Assembly (NCBI GenBank): GCA_017417025.1
Contig: JAFPZY010000035.1
Location: 1-48,240, forward strand
Origin: Paludibacteraceae bacterium
GTDB taxonomy: Bacteria; Bacteroidota; Bacteroidia; Bacteroidales; Paludibacteraceae
Length of the DNA: 48,240 nucleotides
Reading direction: 5' to 3'
Numbering within the stretch: the first letter of the stretch is position 1; every line of letters begins with the position of its first letter. Shown here one piece after another: positions 8,505 to 17,560 of the stretch. Position numbers and translations under genes: made by a program. The notes beneath the pieces are model-generated. The model was not told where the DNA came from and ran no database searches. It saw only the letters and a program-made list of their open reading frames with translations.

Positions 8505-9476
8505 ATGTTTGATTTTCTTAATCAGTGGTTTGACAGCCAGCCATGGACATTAGCCGCAGCACTGGTAGCGGGACTTGTTTTGCTGGTAAAAGGTGCGGAC
8601 TGGCTTGTAGGCGGCGCGTCGGGTTTAGCGAAGCGTTTAGGCGTATCGGACCTGCTGATAGGTCTGACCGTTGTGGCTTTCGGCACCTCGATGCCGGAGT
8701 TTGTGGTGAACATGGTGTCGGTGAGTGAAGGCTCGACCGACCTTGCCGTGACCAACATCCTCGGGTCGAACATCATCAATACATTCGTCATTCTGGGTCT
8801 GACGGCGGTGGTGTGCCCGGTTGTGTCGCAGCATACCTCCCGCGCACTGGATATACCGATGGCGACGATAGCAGGTCTGCTTGTGCTGCTGTTCGCCTGG
8901 ACTGGCGGCATAAGTTTCTGGGAGTCGATGGCACTGCTTGTGATGTTTGTGGTTTACATGGTTGTGACGTTTTTTATAAGCCGCAAAAAGGGTCAAGATG
9001 AAGAAGGGAAAGTGGCATCTATGCCTATATGGCGTGCCCTGCTGCTGATAGCGGCAGGTTTGTGCGGGTTGGTGACAGGCGGGGAAGCGATAGTGAAAAG
9101 CGCCGTGCACATAGCCACCGACTTGGGCGTGAGCGAAGCCATAATAGGTCTGACCATAGTGGCTTTGGGCACTTCCCTGCCCGAGCTGGCGACCTCGGTG
9201 GCAGCGGCGGCCCGCAAGAACAGCGACATAGCATTAGGCAACGTGCTGGGCAGCAACATCTTCAACGTTTTCCTCGTACTCGGCGTGAGCGGTGCCATAC
9301 AGACCCTGCCTGCCTACAAGGGCTTTGTGCTTGACAGCCTTATGGCGGCCGTGGGGTGCGCGCTTGTGTGGCTGTTCGTGGAGACGAACAAGCGCAAAGA
9401 AGTGAAACGCTGGGAAGGTGCGCTATTGTTAGCGGTGTATGCGGCGTATCTGACTTACAGGCTTATGATGCTTTAA
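8505..9476 (+). CDS. Calcium/sodium antiporter, CaCA family
   Basis: This 323-residue inner-membrane protein has about ten hydrophobic segments in two inverted halves. Each half carries the family's alpha-repeat motif: VAFGTSMPEFVVN in the first and VALGTSLPELATS in the second, both with the cation-binding glutamate. It resembles YrbG-type antiporters that exchange Ca2+ for Na+ or K+. It starts 17 nt after ychF and is probably on the same transcript. Its last 14 nt overlap the convergent GT2 gene. Confidence 0.93.
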   Translation: MFDFLNQWFDSQPWTLAAALVAGLVLLVKGADWLVGGASGLAKRLGVSDLLIGLTVVAFGTSMPEFVVNMVSVSEGSTDLAVTNILGSNIINTFVILGLTAVVCPVVSQHTSRALDIPMATIAGLLVLLFAWTGGISFWESMALLVMFVVYMVVTFFISRKKGQDEEGKVASMPIWRALLLIAAGLCGLVTGGEAIVKSAVHIATDLGVSEAIIGLTIVALGTSLPELATSVAAAARKNSDIALGNVLGSNIFNVFLVLGVSGAIQTLPAYKGFVLDSLMAAVGCALVWLFVETNKRKEVKRWEGALLLAVYAAYLTYRLMML

Positions 9477-10308
9477 TCTGCTCAAGGGTGAGGCGGTTGA
9501 ACAGACGGCGCTCGCTGTCGAAGAACCAGCCCCATTTATTGAAATACCGGCAGATATTGACTATGTGCACCCACGTCATGCGCAGGGACTTGTATGAAGC
9601 CCTGGCGTGGTTGTGGACGATGGTGATGTCTGGGAGGAAGAGTGTGAGCCAGTCGCGGTGGATGGTGCGCGTGAGGTCGATGTCCTCGGGGTACATGAAG
9701 TAGCGCTCGTCGAAGAGGCGCGCCTGCCTGACCGCCTCTGTGCGGAGGAACATGAAACAGCCGCTGAGGTAAGGGACGTTGAGCATGCGGTTGTAGCCGG
9801 AATCGCGCAGTTCGTAGCGGCGGTTGCGGCTTTTCATCATCCAGGACGGGAGGAAACGGCGGCCGAAAACGTCAAAGGGAGTCGGGAGGAGTTTGCAGAG
9901 ATACTGTATTTGTCCATCGGGACAGAGCACTTTGGGCATGACACAGCCGACCTTCGGGTTGTGCGCGATGAAAGCGTGCAAGCGGTCGATGTCTTCGGGG
10001 CTGACGAGAATATCGGAGTTCATCACGAGATGGCAGAGCGTGCGCTCGTAGATGGAGCGGCGTATGGCGATGTTGTGCGCCGCGCCGTAGCCGAGGTTGC
10101 TGCCGTTGTTCCAGATATACTTAATCTGCGAGCGCTCCGTGCGGCGCGGGAAAGAGTTGAGAGTGCTGATAAAGAGCGGGGCAGCCTGCACCGGCGAATT
10201 GTCAATGAGATACAAGGCGCGGAGAGAGGACACCTGCAGCAGTTTTTCGCAAAGAGCGGCAAGCTGCTGCCAATCAGGGTTATATAGCACTATCGAGATG
10301 TTCAGCAT
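9463..10308 (-). CDS. Family 2 glycosyltransferase, rhamnosyltransferase-like
   Basis: This 281-residue GT-A enzyme is the last gene of the polysaccharide operon starting at 16065. LYLIDNSP near residue 35 lies in the nucleotide-binding part, VMNSDILVSPEDID gives the metal-binding aspartate region, and FDERYFMYPEDIDLTRTIH is the catalytic-base motif seen in the rhamnosyltransferase-type GT2 group. The sugar and acceptor cannot be told from sequence. It overlaps the upstream GT2 gene by 7 nt. Its 3' end overlaps the antiporter gene on the other strand. Confidence 0.9.
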   Translation of the reverse strand: MLNISIVLYNPDWQQLAALCEKLLQVSSLRALYLIDNSPVQAAPLFISTLNSFPRRTERSQIKYIWNNGSNLGYGAAHNIAIRRSIYERTLCHLVMNSDILVSPEDIDRLHAFIAHNPKVGCVMPKVLCPDGQIQYLCKLLPTPFDVFGRRFLPSWMMKSRNRRYELRDSGYNRMLNVPYLSGCFMFLRTEAVRQARLFDERYFMYPEDIDLTRTIHRDWLTLFLPDITIVHNHARASYKSLRMTWVHIVNICRYFNKWGWFFDSERRLFNRLTLEQIKAS

Positions 10309-11051
10309 GAGTGGAAGAACTGGTAGATTTTGCGCAGTTTCTTGAACAGGACAGTGTATATTCCGCCGATGGCGTTTTTGCGCAAAGCGCGGTAGTCCTC
10401 CCGCGTTTTCAGCATCATGGTGCGCATGTTGCGGTTGCTGACCCCGCCGACCGACATGTACACGAGCACGTTGGGGAGATAGACCGTTTTGCAGCGGCGG
10501 CTGAAGAGGCGTAGCATGAAGTCGTAGTCGGCAGAGATGGAGAAAGTGGGGTCGTATTCGCCTGTTTCGTCGTATATCCGGCGCCTGAGATAGAGGGTCG
10601 GGTGCGGCGGCATCCAGCCGTATTCAAGCAATCCGGGGCGGAAGGGATTGCTGCGCCAATAGCGGACGACAGAGTCCTGGTGCAAGATGTCCTTACAATA
10701 AATCAAGTCGCCATAGAGGACATCCGCGCCTGTGTTTTCCATTTTGCGGACGATGGTCTCAATGGTTGTTGTGTCGGCAAGCATGTCGTCGGAGTTGAGA
10801 ATGCCGATGATGTCGCCCGTGGCGAGACGCAGCCCTTTGTTGATAGCGTCGTAGATGCCGTTGTCGGGTTCGGAGACGACACAGGCGAGACGGCTGCGAT
10901 GGCGGGCGATGATGTCAAGAGTGCCGTCGGCGGAGCCGCCGTCGATGACGATATGCTCGATGTCGGGGTAGGTCTGCACCTCCACGCTCTGCAGCGAGAG
11001 TTCAAGGAGACGGGCGCTGTTGTATGATATGGTGATGAGTGAGACTTTCAT
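10302..11051 (-). CDS. Family 2 glycosyltransferase, WcaA-like
   Basis: This 249-residue GT-A enzyme starts with SLITISYNSARLLELSLQSV, then VIDGGSADGTLDII and GIYDAINKGLRLATGDIIGI, and the DxD-type motif in ILNSDDM. This group includes exopolysaccharide enzymes such as WcaA. It overlaps the upstream GT4 gene by 4 nt and the downstream GT2 by 7 nt, so translational coupling within the operon is likely. Specific donor and acceptor are unknown. Confidence 0.92.
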   Translation of the reverse strand: MKVSLITISYNSARLLELSLQSVEVQTYPDIEHIVIDGGSADGTLDIIARHRSRLACVVSEPDNGIYDAINKGLRLATGDIIGILNSDDMLADTTTIETIVRKMENTGADVLYGDLIYCKDILHQDSVVRYWRSNPFRPGLLEYGWMPPHPTLYLRRRIYDETGEYDPTFSISADYDFMLRLFSRRCKTVYLPNVLVYMSVGGVSNRNMRTMMLKTREDYRALRKNAIGGIYTVLFKKLRKIYQFFHSC

Positions 11052-12259
11052 TTCCTGGTGATTGTGTCTGTGTACAATTTCATATATTGCATCAAATTGT
11101 TTTTCAGGTTGTAATGCTCAAGCACATAGTCCCTGCATGCCGCTGCTTTCTCCCCCACCTCGCTGCTGCCATAGAGAGACTCAATTTTTCCGGCGACAGC
11201 ATCAAGGTCACGGTCATTGACAAGCCATCCGACTTTTTCACTGCACATCATAGTCATAGCCGTGTTTGAGTAAGCCATAACAGGCGTGCCGCATGCCATA
11301 GCCTCCGCCAGCGTCATGCCAAAAGTCTCCTGCCGAGAGAGACTGAGGACCACGTCCGCCATTGAATATATCTCTGCCAGTTGCGCAGGAGCAGCGGTGC
11401 CGACAGTCAAAACCGACGGCGGCAACACATCGTCCGGCACATTGCCGACCATGACAAGTGCAAAACGCGAGTCAAGGCGCTCTGCGAGAGCTTTCCAGTC
11501 AAACAGTCCTTTTTCAGCGCACCAGACACCGGCAACACCTACAACAACGAACTTCCCCTCCAGCCCCATCTGCCTGCGCAAACTGCCGGAGACAGGCTTG
11601 AAGACTGCCGTGTCGATGCCGTTTACGACAGCGAGATGCCTACATCCGGACAAAAAAGACTGCGCGACTATGCCGTCAAGCCACTGCGACACACTGACAA
11701 AAGTGAGATTGGGAATCTGTGTGAGCAGCCTCTTCTTCAGCATATAATTGCGCGAAACGCCATAGCGGACAAGAGAGCGCGGGTAGTCATCAAGCCCGGG
11801 ACATACGCTGCAACCGGTTTTCCATTGTCCGCAGCCGGAGACGGCAAACGAGGCACACCTGCCAGTCAGCAGCCAGCAGTCATGCAGAGTCCAGATGACA
11901 GGCACGCCGCAACCACGCAGAAAACGCATGAACAAAGGAAAATTAACATAATAGCCGTGAATGTTGTGTATGTGTATAATGTCCGGTTTCCAAGTGCGGA
12001 TTTTGCGAATCAGCCGAAGAGCGGCTATGCACGAGCCCAGTCCGTGAAGATTCAGCAGACTCAGCAGAGCGTGCAAATACTCGTTCCACTTTCCGGCTAT
12101 TTGCCACTCAGGGACGGAGGAGTGTGCACAATAACGCGCCCCATGAACAACGAGGCACTCATCACCAGCTGCGACAGCCTGTGCAGCAAGCTGCTCCACA
12201 ATATGCCCTGTGGAGCCCGTGTTAAGTGCGGTGTTGATATATAATATCCTTTTCTTCAC
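11048..12259 (-). CDS. Family 4 glycosyltransferase
   Basis: This GT-B enzyme of about 403 residues would transfer a sugar from a nucleotide donor during repeat-unit assembly. It begins KKRILYINTALNTGSTGH. The middle has IIHIHNIHGYYVNFP and WTLHDCWLLTGRCASF, as in WcaC-like enzymes. The C-terminal donor site has RQETFGMTLAEAMACGTPV with the E-x7-E pattern. The GTG at 12259 is preferred because it overlaps the preceding gene's stop in a GTGA arrangement; an earlier in-frame GTG at 12280 would add seven residues. Confidence 0.9.
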   Translation of the reverse strand: MKKRILYINTALNTGSTGHIVEQLAAQAVAAGDECLVVHGARYCAHSSVPEWQIAGKWNEYLHALLSLLNLHGLGSCIAALRLIRKIRTWKPDIIHIHNIHGYYVNFPLFMRFLRGCGVPVIWTLHDCWLLTGRCASFAVSGCGQWKTGCSVCPGLDDYPRSLVRYGVSRNYMLKKRLLTQIPNLTFVSVSQWLDGIVAQSFLSGCRHLAVVNGIDTAVFKPVSGSLRRQMGLEGKFVVVGVAGVWCAEKGLFDWKALAERLDSRFALVMVGNVPDDVLPPSVLTVGTAAPAQLAEIYSMADVVLSLSRQETFGMTLAEAMACGTPVMAYSNTAMTMMCSEKVGWLVNDRDLDAVAGKIESLYGSSEVGEKAAACRDYVLEHYNLKNNLMQYMKLYTDTITRK

Positions 12260-13407
12260 GTCTTCAGAAGTTTCATCCACATTTGCATAACCGGTTCGAG
12301 TGCGAAGTGCGTCACGGCATACCTGTATGCCTCCCCCCCTACTCTGCCGCGCTCATCGTCACGGACAATGCAACGGTCAATTGCCGCGGCGAGCGAGTCC
12401 ACATCTTCACACGGCACCAAGAAGCCGTTGGTGCGGTTGTCTATAAGCTCTGCCGGCCCCTGCGGGCAGTTGAAAGCAATGCAGCAACACCCGCATGACA
12501 TAGCCTCTATCAAGGCCAGCGGCAAGCCCTCATAGCGGCTGGAGAGGACAAAGACGGCGGAGTTGAGATAGTCAGTCCTTATATCGCTGCTCAAGCCCGG
12601 CATGGAGACCGAAGCGGCGACAGAGAGCTGCTCCGCAAGCGCCTCCAGACTGTGCCTCTCATCACCTTCACCGACAATGCGTAGAGTCCAGCCGGTGTGC
12701 TCCGGCGCGACCTTTGCCCACGCACGCAGCAGGAGGTCGAAACCTTTCTGCGGATGAAGCCTGCCCACTGCAAGCACCTGCCTGAGCGCATGAGTGCCGC
12801 TGCCGGAAGGCTGCAAAGGCGAGGGGTTGGGGATACAGAGAGTGTTGGTAACACCGGCTTTGTTCCAGTGGCTCTCATCAGCCTTAGTGAGGACAACCAG
12901 ACACTCGAGACGGCTGACAGCACGCTGCAGACGGCGTGTGCGTATTCTGCCGAGCATCCGCCAGAACAAGCCTTTGTGGTACTGCATCATCAGCTGCTCG
13001 CGCTGCTCCATGGCAAAGTGCACTTCCGCCATTTTGCGGCACGGGACATCAAGCCGCCACAACCAGTCCACCTCTTTTCCGCAAAGCGAGATACACACAT
13101 CAGCATGACTATCAAGCAAAAGCTGCCGCAGTTTTTTCCGATAGAGCCTCTGCTTGAGGTTGTGGTTGATATATTTGCGCAGAAGCGGCAAGCGGAAATC
13201 AGCATCAAAATCAAGCCCAAGCTCCACAAGGCGGACATCTGCATGAAGAGGGAAAAAGACTGCAGGCCGCCCGTGCGGAGGCAATTCGGTGGTGACAACA
13301 GTAATGTGCATACCGGGTTGTGCGGCAAGGAAATTCACCTTCTGCGTCAGCACGCGTTCCATGCCCCCTGCATTATACAACTGCGGAATGCAATAAACAA
13401 TATTCAT
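12256..13407 (-). CDS. Family 4 glycosyltransferase
   Basis: This 383-residue GT-B enzyme is probably a retaining glycosyltransferase of the polysaccharide operon. It has YNAGGMERVLTQKVNFLA at the N-terminus, VGRLHPQKGFDLLLRAW at the start of the second Rossmann-like domain, and SRYEGLPLALIEAMSCG in the donor site with the E-x7-E pair. The flanking LIDNRTNGFLVPCED is also typical of GT4. It overlaps the polymerase gene upstream by 4 nt (ATGA). Confidence 0.92.
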   Translation of the reverse strand: MNIVYCIPQLYNAGGMERVLTQKVNFLAAQPGMHITVVTTELPPHGRPAVFFPLHADVRLVELGLDFDADFRLPLLRKYINHNLKQRLYRKKLRQLLLDSHADVCISLCGKEVDWLWRLDVPCRKMAEVHFAMEQREQLMMQYHKGLFWRMLGRIRTRRLQRAVSRLECLVVLTKADESHWNKAGVTNTLCIPNPSPLQPSGSGTHALRQVLAVGRLHPQKGFDLLLRAWAKVAPEHTGWTLRIVGEGDERHSLEALAEQLSVAASVSMPGLSSDIRTDYLNSAVFVLSSRYEGLPLALIEAMSCGCCCIAFNCPQGPAELIDNRTNGFLVPCEDVDSLAAAIDRCIVRDDERGRVGGEAYRYAVTHFALEPVMQMWMKLLKT

Positions 13408-14783
13408 GCTGCGACCTCCTTTTTTTCAGGTTTGCGAAAGAGGGAACTCCAATCAAAAGTCGTAGTAGAGCGCACAGCCCAAAGCAGCAACAACGACCAG
13501 CACAAGACACGCGGCGGAAACAATATAGGTGCACGGGAGTAGAAGACGGCATAAGAAACGAGCAGATAATGAACCAGATACCAATAGATATTGTTGCGCC
13601 CGCGATAGTAGCTCTCCTTGACAGCCAGCCCGACGAAGAACATGGACACCGCCACTCCTCCGTATTTAGCCATGCGGAAAGCATCGCCAATCATGTTGCA
13701 TCCCATCCCCCAACCGCAGTCAGGCCCTTCAAAGATGTAAGTTGTCATTTCCTGCGCGCACAGAGTCTCGTAAGGCCTCCCCGTCCACTCAACAATATAT
13801 TTTGCCATTCCGGGAACGGGGGTGGCAAGGTCGATGAGCATGCCGTTGAACCAGTCGTTGGCATGATGCATGCCATAGCCGACCAGAGCGAAGAGGTTGA
13901 TGCCATTGATAGTCAGGTCGGCAAAAATATCCACGAGATGCTCTTTGTCCATCTTATTGACGACATTGACAATATTGCCCAGATGCGAGCTGCGCGTTTT
14001 CATAATAACCCACATTCCGACAACCCCGACAAGCACCAGCACAAAAATCTCCCAGAGACGGAAGCGGCGCACATTGTTGTTCCAGCCGACCAGGAGTACA
14101 AGCCCCACCCCCAGCACCACAGTACGGCTTCCCGTCGCCAGAATAAGCACCATGCAAGTGCCCATTGTAAGCAAATAGAACCACCAGTGCGCGCGCGGAA
14201 TGTGGTAAACGAATATAGCCATCAAGTAAATAGCGAGCGTAAAGATGACATAAAAGTAAGAGTAAACACCCACTGTGCGTATGTTTCCGCCTCCTCCATA
14301 GACAGCATTCATGGCCGCCCAGCCCCCCGAGAGCACATAGAGCACGTAAGTCAGGACGGTGAGAAAGAAAAAGAGCAGATACTGGTCCTGCGAGACACGG
14401 AAGCCAACAGTCACCGGCTCAGGACGCGACATCTTAAGCCACTTAGTCAGCCCGAGCATGTAGAAAGTATAACCCATATATGCGATAGAGACGGCACGGT
14501 CGATAAGAGTCCTGTCCCATGGACGGTGGAAGAACGACCAGTTTTCGCGTTCAGGATAATAAAACAGCGGATATGCGAAATTGACAAAGAAGAAGGCAAT
14601 TGCAAAAAACAACTCGAAACCGACGAAGCTCTTCCGCCCGTTGGTCAGGAAATAGAGCACGTTCTGCGCAATATAGCACCAAGCCAGAGTCTGGCAGAAG
14701 TCAGCATGATAGCCGCTCTTTGCACAGATGCACATCACCACACTGACGACAGCAAAAACAATATGTATAACCCATGCAGCCAT
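13404..14783 (-). CDS. O-antigen/oligosaccharide repeat-unit polymerase (Wzy-like)
   Basis: This 459-residue inner-membrane protein has about eleven hydrophobic segments and a larger periplasmic loop in its second half, the usual plan of Wzy-type polymerases that join lipid-linked repeat units. These proteins are poorly conserved, so the call rests on topology, length and position directly after a flippase and before glycosyltransferases. TGSRTVVLGVGLVLLVG lies in a region where many polymerases have a short basic motif. It starts 2 nt after the flippase gene ends. Confidence 0.8.
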   Translation of the reverse strand: MAAWVIHIVFAVVSVVMCICAKSGYHADFCQTLAWCYIAQNVLYFLTNGRKSFVGFELFFAIAFFFVNFAYPLFYYPERENWSFFHRPWDRTLIDRAVSIAYMGYTFYMLGLTKWLKMSRPEPVTVGFRVSQDQYLLFFFLTVLTYVLYVLSGGWAAMNAVYGGGGNIRTVGVYSYFYVIFTLAIYLMAIFVYHIPRAHWWFYLLTMGTCMVLILATGSRTVVLGVGLVLLVGWNNNVRRFRLWEIFVLVLVGVVGMWVIMKTRSSHLGNIVNVVNKMDKEHLVDIFADLTINGINLFALVGYGMHHANDWFNGMLIDLATPVPGMAKYIVEWTGRPYETLCAQEMTTYIFEGPDCGWGMGCNMIGDAFRMAKYGGVAVSMFFVGLAVKESYYRGRNNIYWYLVHYLLVSYAVFYSRAPILFPPRVLCWSLLLLWAVRSTTTFDWSSLFRKPEKKEVAA

Positions 14784-14784
14784 A

Positions 14785-16065
14785 TCAGCAGACTTTTTTC
14801 AGTTGCAACAAACGCTCTTTATATGTAACGACGGCGCAGAAGACCACCTCACACATCCCCGAGAGTGCGAGCCCGGCCGCCACCCCATAGACAGACGGAC
14901 GCAGGAACAGCCATACAAAGACCGCCGCCAGACAAGTGACCAACGCCACGACCTGATTAGCCGTAACCAGATAACGGCGGTTGGCGGGGATGAAGACAAA
15001 ATCGATGAAAGCAGTGCCGAGCAGCCAGAAAAGCACCGTAGTACTCAAGATGACACTCACGGGATATGCCATAGGCAGCTGCCCGTGGCCGAGCCAGAGC
15101 ACCAGCCACTTGCCCACAGCAGCCACCAGAGCGACAACCGCGAGACCGAGAAGCGCCTCCGCGTACATAATCCGCCTGACCTGCCGCGGCGTGGAGCTGA
15201 CCACGATTTTAGGGAAGAGCGCCTCGTTGAGTTTAAGCAACATAATGCGCGGCACAGTGACAATCTTGTTAGCCAGGTCATAGACCGCCACATCAGCCAT
15301 ACCGAGGAAGGAGCCTGTGAGCAGGACAACGCCCTGCTCTTTGGCGATAGCCATGACATTGGTCAGGAAAAAAGGCGTTGCCTCGACGCAATACGGGACA
15401 ACCGCGCGTACAGGGACAAGCGGCATAGGCACCCCGTCCTTGAAGCGGACAAGCAGCCACGCAGCGACTGCGCCCAAAAGAGACGCGACAGTGTTTATGA
15501 GCATGAACAGCCACACATCATCGGGCGTGTGCAAGAGGAGGAAGATGAAGGGCAGAGTGAGCAACTTGCCCGCCAGCTGTATAAAAGTGACGACACGCAT
15601 CCTCTGCACCCCCTGAAAATACCACTGCGGAAAGAGTATGCAAGAGAGCGTCTGCGCAAACCCGACCGCAAAAACGAGCCGGTTGTCGCGCATGAAAGGC
15701 ACAGTGAGCAGCAGGACGACAAAGACAAGCGTCACCAGCGCCTCCAGCAGTATTTTGGCAGTCTGCACAGCGGCGAGCACTTCTCCCAGCCTCTCCCTGC
15801 TTCCGCCTTCAGCCACGATGCGCGCTATGTGCTTGGCACAAGGCATGTCGAAGCCGAAATTGACGGCGGCCATGAAGATGCAAGTGACCGACCAGGCGAA
15901 GACATAGGTGCCGAAGCCCGTGTCACCGAGACGGCTGATGAGGACAGGATAGACAATGAGATAGAAGCACATATTCAGCACCTGCAAGACGGTCATGAAG
16001 ACATAGTTCTCCACCACCTTGCCGTTGTTGCGGAACAGCCTTTTTATGTATCCGTATATTGCCAT
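14785..16065 (-). CDS. Oligosaccharide flippase (Wzx-like, MOP superfamily)
   Basis: This 426-residue protein with about 12 transmembrane segments resembles the polysaccharide transporters that flip undecaprenyl-linked repeat units to the periplasmic face. Typical features are the N-terminal VLQVLNMCFYLIVYPVLISR, a GFGTYVFAWSV segment and PQWYFQGVQRMR. It is the first gene of the six-gene polysaccharide operon. Its promoter is at 16113-16146, giving a leader of about 40 nt. Confidence 0.92.
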   Translation of the reverse strand: MAIYGYIKRLFRNNGKVVENYVFMTVLQVLNMCFYLIVYPVLISRLGDTGFGTYVFAWSVTCIFMAAVNFGFDMPCAKHIARIVAEGGSRERLGEVLAAVQTAKILLEALVTLVFVVLLLTVPFMRDNRLVFAVGFAQTLSCILFPQWYFQGVQRMRVVTFIQLAGKLLTLPFIFLLLHTPDDVWLFMLINTVASLLGAVAAWLLVRFKDGVPMPLVPVRAVVPYCVEATPFFLTNVMAIAKEQGVVLLTGSFLGMADVAVYDLANKIVTVPRIMLLKLNEALFPKIVVSSTPRQVRRIMYAEALLGLAVVALVAAVGKWLVLWLGHGQLPMAYPVSVILSTTVLFWLLGTAFIDFVFIPANRRYLVTANQVVALVTCLAAVFVWLFLRPSVYGVAAGLALSGMCEVVFCAVVTYKERLLQLKKVC

Positions 16066-16112
16066 TGCCTTTATCCAGCTATGCCTGTTTGGGCAAAAAG
16101 TCCCAAAAGTTC

Positions 16113-16146
16113 TGCAAAGTTACGACATTTTTTGCATATATGCAAA
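16113..16146 (-). promoter_or_regulatory. Promoter of the polysaccharide operon, palindromic -33
   Basis: On the minus strand TTTGCATATATGCAAA (16131-16146) is followed after 8 nt by TAACTTTGCA (16113-16122). Spacing and -33 palindrome are identical to those of ychF. The U tract of the rpsP terminator runs directly into this palindrome. Confidence 0.75.
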
Positions 16147-16147
16147 A

Positions 16148-16170
16148 AAAGCACGCTATTTGCGTGCTTT
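16148..16170 (-). terminator. rpsP: Terminator of rpsP
   Basis: A 9-bp stem (AAAGCACGC / GCGTGCTTT, arms 16148-16156 and 16162-16170) with a 5-nt loop is followed on the minus strand by a run of T. It lies 22 nt after the rpsP stop and directly abuts the flippase promoter. Confidence 0.8.
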
Positions 16171-16191
16171 CTTTTGTTGCATAGCAGAAGA

Positions 16192-16740
16192 TCAGGCCTC
16201 TGCTTCGGCGGCGGGAGCCTCCTGAGCTGCAGCTTCAGCAGCGGCGGCCTCCTGTGCAGCGGCAGCGAGAGCCTCGGCAGCAGCTTTGCGTTTTGCAGCA
16301 ACAGCTTCGGCTTTAGCCTTGTTGGCCTCTTCTTCCTGAGCCAGCAGTCGTTTGGCTTCGGCAGCTTTCCTGTCGGCTTCAGCCTGACTGATTTTACCGA
16401 GTTTGGCATCTTTCTGTGCTTTCCAAGCATTGAAGCGACGCTGTGCCTCCTCCTCGCTGAATGCGCCTTTGGCGACACCGCCTTTGAGATGCTTCATGAG
16501 CATAACGCCTTCGGTTGAGAGGATGAAACGGACTGTGTCAGTAGGCTGGGCTCCGACACAAACCCAATACATTGCGCGGTCGAAATCAAGGTCAATCATC
16601 GCGGGATTGATGTTGGGGTTGTAAGAGCCGATACGTTCGATGAATTTGCCATCACGTGGCGAGCGGCTGTCAGCCACTACGATGTGGTAGTAAGCGTAGT
16701 CTTTGTGACCATGACGAGCCAGACGAATCTTTAATGCCAT
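16192..16740 (-). CDS. rpsP: 30S ribosomal protein S16, extended form
   Basis: The first 80 or so residues are standard S16 ([20 protein letters not shown], then [18 protein letters not shown]). The total is 182 residues, about twice the E. coli length, because of a C-terminal extension. The extension has a charged helical part with [18 protein letters not shown], then an Ala/Glu-rich tail. Long S16 tails are usual in Bacteroidetes, so this is not an anomaly. It is apparently transcribed alone, with a leader of about 110 nt and a terminator just after the stop. Confidence 0.96.
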   Translation of the reverse strand: MALKIRLARHGHKDYAYYHIVVADSRSPRDGKFIERIGSYNPNINPAMIDLDFDRAMYWVCVGAQPTDTVRFILSTEGVMLMKHLKGGVAKGAFSEEEAQRRFNAWKAQKDAKLGKISQAEADRKAAEAKRLLAQEEEANKAKAEAVAAKRKAAAEALAAAAQEAAAAEAAAQEAPAAEAEA

Positions 16741-16857
16741 TTTGACTTTGGTTTTAAGGGGCTGTGACTACTCGAATCACCTGCCCGGGGTTGATATTAT
16801 TTTAGTTTAACGTGCCTCCGTGCGCGGTGCCTCAAGGCGCTTTACACGAAAAAGCCT

Positions 16858-16890
16858 GCAAAGATACGTGTTTTTTTCCGACTGTGCAAA
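16858..16890 (-). promoter_or_regulatory. Promoter of rpsP
   Basis: On the minus strand TATCTTTGCA (16858-16867) is preceded by TTTGCACAGTCGG (from 16890). The same extended -33 sequence TTTGCACAGTC is found before the tRNA-Arg leader and the AraC-type gene. Confidence 0.7.
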
Positions 16891-16985
16891 TTTTTCTTTG
16901 TTTTTCGTTATTTTTCTGCGTGAAGACAGAGAGGGGGAGGGAGAGAAAAACAGTCCAACGCGAGTTTGAGAAGGCAGCGCGTGTG

Positions 16986-17022
16986 AGGGTACTGCAAGGG
17001 TACTGTGACGGTACTGTGACGG
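16986..17022. repeat. 11-nt tandem array
   Basis: Three units of 11 nt similar to GGGTACTGTGA, with part of a fourth, lie in the gap between the rpsP promoter and the PAS gene. The rest of 16891-17185 is G-rich and shows no gene. Confidence 0.7.
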
Positions 17023-17136
17023 TAGAAGGCAGCGCAAGAAAAACAGGCCAAAGGCAAGACTACAGCGGGGTGACGGTGACTGGTGCGGATGGGGGGGTGG
17101 GCGGCGGGGGGATGTTGTTATGCTGCAGGCAGGAGG

Positions 17137-17208
17137 GTTATTGTGTAGCGGGAATGTGGTGTTATTGTGTAGCGGGAAGGGAGGGTTATTGTGCGGCGGG
17201 CCGGCGGA
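17137..17208. repeat. 24-nt tandem array at the 3' end of the PAS gene
   Basis: GTTATTGTG recurs at 17137, 17161 and 17185, exactly 24 nt apart, each followed by an AGCGGG- or CGGCGGG-like stretch. The third copy contains the stop codon of the PAS protein gene, so the repeat touches its coding end. Confidence 0.7.
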
Positions 17209-17527
17209 CGTAGTGGGGCATGTCGAAGGGGATTTCCATTGAGAGCTCCATGAGTCCGGCGAAAACGCCGTCTTTGTACCAGGGGACCTGATAGATAAGT
17301 TTCTTCACCCCGTTCTTCTCGATTGTATAGACATTCTTTTTCTGCTCTGCATAGAGTTCGCGGAGGATGGCGGCGGCGCGCGGCGGGTGGCAGTCGTAGA
17401 GGTTACGGCCAATGATTTTCTCTCCGTGCGAGTTTACTTCCGCCGAGCGGCGGTTCATGTCGATGATGTTGCCCTCGGTGTCGGCGACGGTGATGGCGAC
17501 GGGCAGTTCTTCAAAACAAGTGTCCAT
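17186..17527 (-). CDS. Small single PAS-domain protein
   Basis: This 113-residue protein is one PAS domain: LPVAITVADTEGNIIDMN at the start, a GRNLYDCHPP segment in the middle and a final beta-hairpin around MELSMEIPF. No output domain is attached, so it may be a sensor partner working through protein contacts. The ligand is unknown. The last six residues lie in a 24-nt repeat and may not be part of the fold. It lies 33 nt downstream of the pseudouridine synthase gene on the same strand, so the two may share a transcript. Confidence 0.75.
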   Translation of the reverse strand: MDTCFEELPVAITVADTEGNIIDMNRRSAEVNSHGEKIIGRNLYDCHPPRAAAILRELYAEQKKNVYTIEKNGVKKLIYQVPWYKDGVFAGLMELSMEIPFDMPHYVRRPAAQ

Positions 17528-17560
17528 AATATGAAAAGATAGTGCGGTTAATTGTCAGTC

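Noticed and set aside
13320-16518. Long plus-strand frames over the polymerase, flippase and rpsP
   Set aside because: They are antisense to recognisable genes and show no domain or start signal.
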